DNA from: RGIG9608 sp045602425
GTDB lineage: Bacteria > Bacteroidota > Bacteroidia > Bacteroidales > Paludibacteraceae
DNA length: 64,000 bases
Assembly (NCBI GenBank): GCA_045602425.1
Contig: JAZSBO010000005.1
Coordinates: forward strand, 1-64,000
Direction of reading: 5' to 3'
Of the stretch, positions 58,501 through 64,000 are shown piece after piece. The first letter of the stretch is position 1. Each line of letters begins with the position of its first letter. The translations under genes were made by a program, and so were the position numbers. Under the pieces are notes generated by a model. It saw nothing but the letters and a program-made list of their open reading frames with translations, made no database searches and had not been told where the DNA came from.

Positions 58501-61214
58501 ACAGTTGTTACCGCCGATGAGCAAACATCAGTACCATCGCCATTAGCTTTTACCGTAAATGTATATTCCGTACAATTAGTCAAACCCGTAAATGTATATG
58601 AAGTTGCTGTAGTAGTATAAGTTTCGCCACCTACACATGCTACAGTATAGTCTGCCACATCGCCTGCATTATTAGTCATTGTCCAATTCAACGTTACCGC
58701 CCCATCTGCTACAGAGTAACTAACTTGAGGTTTCTCTAAATTCACAGGACAACAATTTGGTGATGTGGTGTAGATTGTAGTTGAACCTGATAACCAAGTA
58801 ATAAATATACTACTAAGATACATAGCTCCGTCTTTAGAACGCAAACCGACATACTCGTAATCGCCAGTGATTTCCAATTCTGTAGATGTGCCATAAATAA
58901 TAGAGCCAAGTTTAGTTCCTTGCAAACTTGTATTATATAAATCTTCTGCTTCTGAATATGCAGAGTTTTTCCCATAGACATCCAAAGTACGACCAGATGA
59001 AGTACCAGACTGCCATTCTACTTCTACTTTAGTCACTTTTCCACCTGAAGTAGTAGTAATAATACCAGAATTACTATTATTTGAACGCAATTGAATAGCT
59101 TCATTACCTCCAGCACTTTGTCCTGCGTAAACAGCTAAAGAAGTAACAGTTTTACCCGACCAAGCAGCATAAGTAGTCCCTGATACACCAGTTAAACTAC
59201 GAGTAAGTTCATCTGTTTTTGTTTCAGTAACTCCACTATTTACTGCATAAACAGCATATAAAATCATATCGGAAGAAACCACTGTAGTGTTAGAAACCAA
59301 AGTTGGTTTTGTTGTTGTTTCACTTTGCTCTGCGGTAGTCCACCCTACAAATGTATAACCATCGCAAGCAGTAGGGGCTGTAGTTGGCAAGGTTAGAGTT
59401 TCACCATTTCCGTAAGTCTGCGTATCATAGACTTGTCCGATAGAATAATAGGTTACAGTACGTTCTTCAAGCCATTGAGCCCAAAGATTCTGATTTTTTC
59501 CTTGTGCAATATTTAACCATTTTGATCCTCCAGAAGTTGCATTGTACCAACCTTTGAATTTATACCCATCGCGAGTGATTGATTGATAATAATTTGCGAC
59601 AGGAATATCCACAGCACTTGTTCCATAAACATACTCTATTATTATACTGTCTTGTTGAGTTCCGTTTGTATCTAACAAAACTCCATCTTGTGGATGCAAT
59701 ATTGTAAGATAGACCTTTGGGGTCCATTTTGCATAAAGCGTAATGTCGGCATCGATAGTTGCACCTGCTGTGGCAGTTTGTGTGCAACTTTCATCAGTGT
59801 ACCAGCCTACGAAGGTGTAGTGTTGGCGTGTAGGTGTAGGTAGTGGGTTTGGCAATGCAGTTCCAGAGGTTGCTGCGATTGCATCACCACCGTTGGTATT
59901 ATAGGTGATAGTGTAGCCTATTGGATCTGGGGTGCTGTCAGCGCAAGTGGTGATATAGTTGTCGTAAGCGGTAGAAGCGCCACCGCCAGTTGCTGTAATA
60001 GAAACCTCATCCAGTACACGAACAGCAGTTGTTCCCGTATAATAGATACGTACATAAACGTCTTCTGGTAAGGATCCTGTCCAAGATAATGTTTTAAATG
60101 TACCTTGTGTAACATTATTCATTGTAGCTCCTTCTGCTTGATTTGTCCATGAAGAACCGTTGGTGGATGTTTGAATAATAAATTGACTACTACTGTTAGT
60201 GTTGCTTGTTGCTTTAGTATATTTGCAAGAGATAGCCGTAGGTGATAATTTTTCTTTGTATTGGATATAACCTGTTTCCTTTGCATTTGTAGAAGCAGCA
60301 TATGAACCAGCACTCTTGTAGGAAGAATAAACGCCTTTGTTAGAGAAATTGCTAATTGTCCACTTGTTTTCATCATCAGCTGTTTCCCAACCAAATGCGT
60401 ATGTTGTACTTCCTCCACCTCCGCCAGTTGTGGTTGCTTCAGCAAAGACAGCATAGTAGGTAACAGCACCATTCACCGCAGGCATATTGTTGGCTGAAGT
60501 GTATATCGTTTTTTCGCTGATATTATCTATTTTTCCATCCCATGTGGCAGTTGCCCAACCATAGAAGGTGTTACTAGTTGCATCACAACTGCTTGGAGTT
60601 GCAGGGAAAGTAGGTTTGCTACCTTCTGTAACTTGAGTTGTTTCATATACTTCACCATTCACATTCCATGTGACAGTATGATTGACTGTTGCTGCGGCCT
60701 CTGTAATAGCAATGCTTTTTAGATATATTGAATTTGTAGAACATGTTACAGTAACTTTAACACTTCCTGTTTGATTTGGACTAAAATTATAAGTTAAAGT
60801 TCTATCCGTTGTACCGCCCGTTTTAGTCACATTTTGTGAAACTTCACTATTGTCACCTATTTCAATCTTAATAGTTCCTGCACCCGCACTTGCATTGGTA
60901 GAGTAGGTCACGACTATTTTAGAGACATTTGTAAAGGGTATAGGAGAGGTAGCATTCGCGCCACTTGCTCCTGTCGTTACTTGAATACCACGACCAGATT
61001 GCATTTGATTACCTTCTTTCCCAGAGCCCCAGTTTGCTGGTGATGCTGCCCAACTTTTCGAACTAAAAGTATAAGTCGTAGTTGTCTGTCCCCACGCAGT
61101 ACTTGCCGTTAGAGTTAGGAACATGACGAGCAAGAGGCGTATAGTCTTGCTATACCCTTGCAATACCGTTAAGAGATTGTTTGCCACTTGAGCAGAAAAA
61201 GTAGATTGTTTCAT
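55599..61214 (-). CDS. Giant T9SS-secreted surface protein with InlB-type repeats
   Basis: 1871 residues. Signal peptide to about 42 (LTASTAWGQ), beta-sandwich modules, Listeria-Bacteroides (InlB/Flg_new) repeats at about 175-260, 430-500, 500-585, 585-655 and 930-1000 (for example FVGWYTDESCT, TLYAKW), a fibronectin III-like domain at about 840-930, a lamin-tail-like segment near 1030-1170, a large beta region, and a C-terminal T9SS type A sorting domain from about 1795 (ELRVYDTLGREV, GVYHVQIIS, KSVYKVVSY). Probably exported across the outer membrane and anchored or released; likely an adhesin or surface fibre. Ligand unknown. Confidence 0.88.
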   Translation of the reverse strand: MKQSTFSAQVANNLLTVLQGYSKTIRLLLVMFLTLTASTAWGQTTTTYTFSSKSWAASPANWGSGKEGNQMQSGRGIQVTTGASGANATSPIPFTNVSKIVVTYSTNASAGAGTIKIEIGDNSEVSQNVTKTGGTTDRTLTYNFSPNQTGSVKVTVTCSTNSIYLKSIAITEAAATVNHTVTWNVNGEVYETTQVTEGSKPTFPATPSSCDATSNTFYGWATATWDGKIDNISEKTIYTSANNMPAVNGAVTYYAVFAEATTTGGGGGSTTYAFGWETADDENKWTISNFSNKGVYSSYKSAGSYAASTNAKETGYIQYKEKLSPTAISCKYTKATSNTNSSSQFIIQTSTNGSSWTNQAEGATMNNVTQGTFKTLSWTGSLPEDVYVRIYYTGTTAVRVLDEVSITATGGGASTAYDNYITTCADSTPDPIGYTITYNTNGGDAIAATSGTALPNPLPTPTRQHYTFVGWYTDESCTQTATAGATIDADITLYAKWTPKVYLTILHPQDGVLLDTNGTQQDSIIIEYVYGTSAVDIPVANYYQSITRDGYKFKGWYNATSGGSKWLNIAQGKNQNLWAQWLEERTVTYYSIGQVYDTQTYGNGETLTLPTTAPTACDGYTFVGWTTAEQSETTTKPTLVSNTTVVSSDMILYAVYAVNSGVTETKTDELTRSLTGVSGTTYAAWSGKTVTSLAVYAGQSAGGNEAIQLRSNNSNSGIITTTSGGKVTKVEVEWQSGTSSGRTLDVYGKNSAYSEAEDLYNTSLQGTKLGSIIYGTSTELEITGDYEYVGLRSKDGAMYLSSIFITWLSGSTTIYTTSPNCCPVNLEKPQVSYSVADGAVTLNWTMTNNAGDVADYTVACVGGETYTTTATSYTFTGLTNCTEYTFTVKANGDGTDVCSSAVTTVTATPAAGSFVVTFDYGSGEGTPTQWTSGCSNGTSTTLPTPTTLPDNHTFVGWYDGTNVYVAGDNYTPTSDITLYARYQREKSVDIVEWEPDAVTIEINTEGSAQVQIENQTTHGSSSNIADNLFFSKYYESTNNVKLLAVFNGTGSDVDLSDFRIRLSSAGKTVCSGTTTWSSTITLSGTLEQGKEYILYEDGNNDTDEEVMACVQENHADELATWNLNTSVSFSGNDAVILEQNNGSSYEIIDIIGAGTSSAANLGSTCNEGVVDAVDFMDAKGWYSAEGESIEDGSTIALSTNRCLLVRKSTVKSGAIAVAKNTTDFVTLGGEFGEWIGKQIPNGSDEGVQASCDGFDFVGTFNYGGYYQTYDSLTRVDLGGNKNADGTYTIPVPQLDTLSCTKMRIQVYNAGGDVVVSSEYKVPIMVENAGVTTTDELFSKHGVEGCRDCDVVVLKNATLQKAANGSANDMPEVRDMEVYAGGKLVIPNGTNYTMRKLVMRSKGDEVPVAEIDGTAVITDKLYHTKRIDAQKFYFFSLPYDCNVADMMYYNEETLGVRGVDYVIKYYDGEGRANGQNAGHWEDFTGATLKAGVGYILAVDASLNGDFDDNPKKEFLFPMTKTLTETSNKTVAVGTWGIGDATIGDNHKGWNLIGTPFMSHYNPISATGLKVGTYTDGEWNSEGTIFTYNESVTVPYVTMPNADGKTYTQRLASSQDLEPFKSFFIQVGKEGDVITDVAFSSAERLSKAPHRAPAVDATVWVELELKNTSGSDFTTIILDENCTADYEIGADLEKMLGYAALPQFYSLQSNARLAFNALPSEVASVAIPLGFYAPKSDTYTIALNTEKTQNLEGVYLTDNVTGTITNLLLDDYTFSSAKVLNETRFSIAVVRAVTAVDNVLAEKNFVSMINKSDLHIKNAPIGSELRVYDTLGREVISDQIDVEQKIYHLHTAGVYHVQIISKDKKSVYKVVSY

Positions 61215-61255
61215 AAATACAAAGATTTCAAGGTATTTACTAAAAATATTTCGTA

Positions 61256-61263
61256 CAAAGGTA
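61256..61263 (-). promoter_or_regulatory. -7 promoter element for the giant T9SS gene
   Basis: Minus-strand TACCTTTG, 41 bases before ATG 61214. Confidence 0.65.
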
Positions 61264-61379
61264 GTTAATTTTACTTAAATCTCCGGAGAGAAAAACAAAA
61301 AAGGACTTATTTCAAAATCACTTATTTCACATACATATCTTCCTCTCTGCTTATATTTTTCACAAAAACAGTTCCAAAC

Positions 61380-61410
61380 AAAAAGAGAGAAGTTCATAAA
61401 AACTCCTCTC
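61380..61410 (-). terminator. Terminator of the 609-residue exported protein gene
   Basis: Minus-strand GAGAGGAGTT pairs with AACTTCTCTC, followed by TTTTTG. Confidence 0.75.
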
Positions 61411-61443
61411 CAATTCTTTGTCTTTCAACTTTGCAAAAACATT

Positions 61444-63273
61444 TTATCTCCAATCAGCTTTTGCATCTACAAACAGCATAGCGCCCTGACCATTCTCTGT
61501 TTTTCCAACAATAGCGATATTGTTATTCGACAATTTGAACACCTTTAACGCATTGATAACTTGTTGATTTGCACAAAATTGTTGTTTTATTTTCTTTCCA
61601 TTTTTATCAAATAAAACAACAGCCGTTTGCCGAACATCTGAATGCAAACCTTCTATGTTTGTGGCATTAACAATCAACATAAAATTTTCATCAACATTGA
61701 TAATATCCACCAACTCTGCATCTGTTTGAAGCTGGAATTGAGCAAAAACTCCTTTTTCAAAATCGCATCTCATCACTTTTAGAATCCCTTGATTTTGCAA
61801 CGCGACCAAAATCTCTTGTGTAATTTCGTTATACTTCAAAATTTTAGGAACACCTACACCTACTTCGATTTTTCTCAATTCATTGTTCGCAGCATCTAAT
61901 TCAACAATCTGATTTCCAGTATTACCATTAACAATAGACAAATGACTTCCATCTCCTATAGGACAAGAGAGAAGCGTTTGTTGCGCAAGATACGTTTCTA
62001 CATTTGTTTTCAAATTATCAAACAAAACTTGTGCTTTTTCTTTTCCACAAATTTTAAGACTATCAAGCATTTGATTCATTGACTTTTCCATGAAGAATTC
62101 AGCAAAAAATGAATCATATTTATTTTTTTCTTCAAGTCGATTTACCACTATTCGACAATCTTCATCCATTTTTACCAAACGGTTTGAAACATCATTTCCA
62201 AGCAAAGTTTGCTGAAAAAGAGACTCTTCCGTTGGTTGCTCAACAACAACGTTTGCCGAAGCACACACTTGAGCAAAAACGTTTATGCTTTGTTCTATAA
62301 AATCAAAGTAATTCAACATAAACGACTCATAATCAAACTTATTGATTTTATTAAGCAAAATACGATCGGCAAAAATAGGTTCTTCCAAATCTACCTTTTT
62401 AGTTTCTGCAAACCATTTTTTCGACAATGAAGCAAGGCGTTTCTGCTCCTTATTCATCTCTTTTCGCCAAGGTTCTATTTGTTTTCTATTTTCAGAAAGA
62501 AAGTTTTTCACCCAAGAAGAATAATCCCAAAGACGAATATCATTTTGCAAAAAATCAGAACTCGTCAAACCATCAAGTCGATAAAAATCAATAGGTTGAA
62601 ATGAAAACATTGGATTATAATTTTCTATAGGATAAAGTTTCAATGCTTTCTGAAAATCGCCAATAAACGTTTTCAAAGTATCTGCATTCTGTTCCAAATC
62701 TACAAGCAACTGCCTATCTTTATCCGACAACAACAAGTGTGCATTCTTTATCTTAATGTATTGTTTGTTGAATTGACTAAACAATTCGGTGCAACGATTA
62801 TAACGATCTACCATTTTGTAAAACGTAGCATACAAATTTTTCAAATTCTGCTCATTTTCCTTAAGTTTTGCTATTCTTCCTTTCAACAAAGAGGAAAGCA
62901 ATTCGGATGTCAAAGGTTTGCCGTTTGTTTCCAAATCTGAATAGTACCGAGCATATTTTTTCATTTCATCGGCAGTGGCATAATACAAACAATTACCAAA
63001 ATAAAGACGAGCATTGTACATGTAAAGCGATATTTCACTAAAATCGTACAACGGATGAACTGAAGGAATCATTTCATTAAAAATTTTCCCCATCTGATAA
63101 TAAACATTTCCGAAAGAAGGATTTTTTTCTTGATATTGTTTCAAAAGAAACGAAGCTTCATAAGGTTGTTTATCCGAAACTGAAAGCATCAAATCGTCGT
63201 ATTCATCGGCAAAAACAGCAGACGAAAAACTCAAACATATCACTAAAAACAAATTTCTAAAACTGCTTTTCAT
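61444..63273 (-). CDS. Exported protein with helical N-terminus and beta C-terminus
   Basis: 609 residues. Signal peptide (to about 22, FSSAVFAD), a helical region of about 420 residues with TPR-like spacing early on (SFLLKQYQEKNPSFGNVYYQMGK, shown in part as YEASFLLKQYQEKNP), and a C-terminal beta-repeat region (about 440-609) with strands such as ELVDIINVDENFMLIVNA and NNNIAIVGKTENGQG, possibly a propeller fragment. No known family. Starts 17 bases after an OmpA-family gene with which it should form an operon. Confidence 0.7.
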   Translation of the reverse strand: MKSSFRNLFLVICLSFSSAVFADEYDDLMLSVSDKQPYEASFLLKQYQEKNPSFGNVYYQMGKIFNEMIPSVHPLYDFSEISLYMYNARLYFGNCLYYATADEMKKYARYYSDLETNGKPLTSELLSSLLKGRIAKLKENEQNLKNLYATFYKMVDRYNRCTELFSQFNKQYIKIKNAHLLLSDKDRQLLVDLEQNADTLKTFIGDFQKALKLYPIENYNPMFSFQPIDFYRLDGLTSSDFLQNDIRLWDYSSWVKNFLSENRKQIEPWRKEMNKEQKRLASLSKKWFAETKKVDLEEPIFADRILLNKINKFDYESFMLNYFDFIEQSINVFAQVCASANVVVEQPTEESLFQQTLLGNDVSNRLVKMDEDCRIVVNRLEEKNKYDSFFAEFFMEKSMNQMLDSLKICGKEKAQVLFDNLKTNVETYLAQQTLLSCPIGDGSHLSIVNGNTGNQIVELDAANNELRKIEVGVGVPKILKYNEITQEILVALQNQGILKVMRCDFEKGVFAQFQLQTDAELVDIINVDENFMLIVNATNIEGLHSDVRQTAVVLFDKNGKKIKQQFCANQQVINALKVFKLSNNNIAIVGKTENGQGAMLFVDAKADWR

Positions 63274-63290
63274 AACAACTACCTTTTTTT

Positions 63291-64000
63291 CTAAATGTTT
63301 GTAACCTTAAATTCTACACGTCTGTTTTTTGCTCGGTTCTCTTCCGAATTGTTCGGCACAAGAGGCATTCTTTCGCCATAACCTGCTGATGTAATCCGCT
63401 TTCTATCAATACCTTTGCGCACGATGTACTCCATAGCAGCATTTGCCCGAAGCAACGAAAGTCGATCGTTGTAACTATCGTTTCCGAGGTCATCGGTATG
63501 AGCGGAAAGCTCAATAGAGAGATTTGGGTTTTGTTGCAAAAGTTCAACAACCTTATCCAATTCCAAGAACGAATCCTCGGTTAAATCGGCCGAATTAAGT
63601 CCAAACACAATATTATGAACTTGAAGTTTTGCTTCGTTTTTAAGTATTTTCATCGGAACTTCGCACATCAATTTTGCCGAATCTTTCGGAATAAATAAAA
63701 GCGAATCAAAATAGAAATAACCCACAGAAGCCACTTTTATTCGGTAAGTATCGCCTTTTCTTGCAAATGCAGCATACTCACCCACAGAGTCTTGCTCTTG
63801 AATGGCAAGCACTTCTCTACGATCGTTGTTAGACAACACCACATTTCCTGCAAGTGGCAGACCCGATTGAGCATCTTTCACACGAAGATACAACTGTGCT
63901 TTGCCCGGACTCAACTCAACATCTAACTCAGATTGGGTGAACAAAACTGATTTTTTCGTATCCATTTCAAACACAAACGAATCGTAGTTTTCCTTTACAA
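63291..64000 (-). CDS. OmpA-family protein with carboxypeptidase-regulatory-like domain, N-terminus outside window
   Basis: The frame is open to the right edge (236 residues visible); a GTG at 63974 is internal. Upstream half: Ig-like CRD domain (AQLYLRVKDAQSGLPLAGNV to YFYFDSLLF). Downstream half: OmpA C-terminal peptidoglycan-binding domain (ELSAHTDDLG, SLLRANAAMEYIV, RKRITSAGYGE, NRRVEFKV). CRD followed by OmpA is the ending of PorE-type (PG1058-like) T9SS accessory lipoproteins, but the TPR and propeller part that would decide this lies outside. It likely anchors an envelope complex to peptidoglycan. Confidence 0.85.
   Translation of the reverse strand, partial: VKENYDSFVFEMDTKKSVLFTQSELDVELSPGKAQLYLRVKDAQSGLPLAGNVVLSNNDRREVLAIQEQDSVGEYAAFARKGDTYRIKVASVGYFYFDSLLFIPKDSAKLMCEVPMKILKNEAKLQVHNIVFGLNSADLTEDSFLELDKVVELLQQNPNLSIELSAHTDDLGNDSYNDRLSLLRANAAMEYIVRKGIDRKRITSAGYGERMPLVPNNSEENRAKNRRVEFKVTNI

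Noticed and set aside
1..64000. CRISPR arrays, insertion sequences, integrases, rRNA operons
   Set aside because: No regularly spaced direct repeats, transposase or integrase motifs, or rRNA sequence seen on either strand.

Overview
The window looks like a chromosome segment from a low-GC member of the Bacteroidota, most likely order Bacteroidales. Many genes are preceded by the Bacteroidota -7 element TAnnTTTG and few have a Shine-Dalgarno sequence. One very large protein ends in what looks like a type IX secretion (T9SS) sorting domain, the aromatic amino-acid genes are in the Bacteroidales order (prephenate dehydratase, aminotransferase, DAHP synthase-chorismate mutase, prephenate dehydrogenase), and the isoleucyl-tRNA synthetase is of the long type. 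All identities come from reading the sequence; no database was searched.

Layout. 1-2.0 kb: a truncated GIY-YIG-like gene overlapping a coiled-coil membrane protein. 2.4-6.4 kb: leftward Phe/Tyr biosynthesis operon with an apparent Phe/Tyr leader-peptide attenuator. 6.4-18.6 kb: pheS, pyrG-yidC, a cation/proton antiporter, a MATE exporter and ileS. 18.6-25.6 kb: a long nested inverted repeat, small lipoproteins, a UbiA prenyltransferase, an AAA ATPase and a Ca2+-type P-ATPase. 25.6-30.6 kb: a small HTH protein, a KDO transferase that reads as alphaproteobacterial, a YtxH/YqjE-like membrane trio and aminopeptidase P. 30.7-39.5 kb: tRNA-Leu, hisA-hisIE, a split metH module, an ECF sigma cassette, tRNA-Cys, glyS, a NadR-type kinase, cysE and an rRNA methyltransferase. 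39.6-51.9 kb: a lamin-tail surface protein, asd, purB, rpmE2, a collagen-like lipoprotein, a candidate 6S RNA, galK-galM, tandem FKBP isomerases, and an Lrp regulator followed by a sulfatase. 52-64 kb: recQ, a PerR-reverse rubrerythrin oxidative-stress pair, and a leftward block of exported proteins comprising the 1871-residue T9SS cargo, a small tail-anchored partner, a 609-residue secreted protein and the C-terminus of an OmpA-family protein.

The standout is the pheA leader at 6269-6396. A 16-residue peptide with 7 Phe and 3 Tyr is followed directly by three mutually exclusive pairing segments, the last being an intrinsic terminator 12 bases before pheA. This is the architecture of ribosome-mediated transcription attenuation. 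Other points worth checking are the 207-base nested inverted repeat after ileS, the candidate 6S RNA upstream of galK, the apparently transferred waaA, and several -7 elements so close to start codons that the mRNAs may be leaderless. I saw no rRNA, CRISPR array, insertion sequence or prophage.
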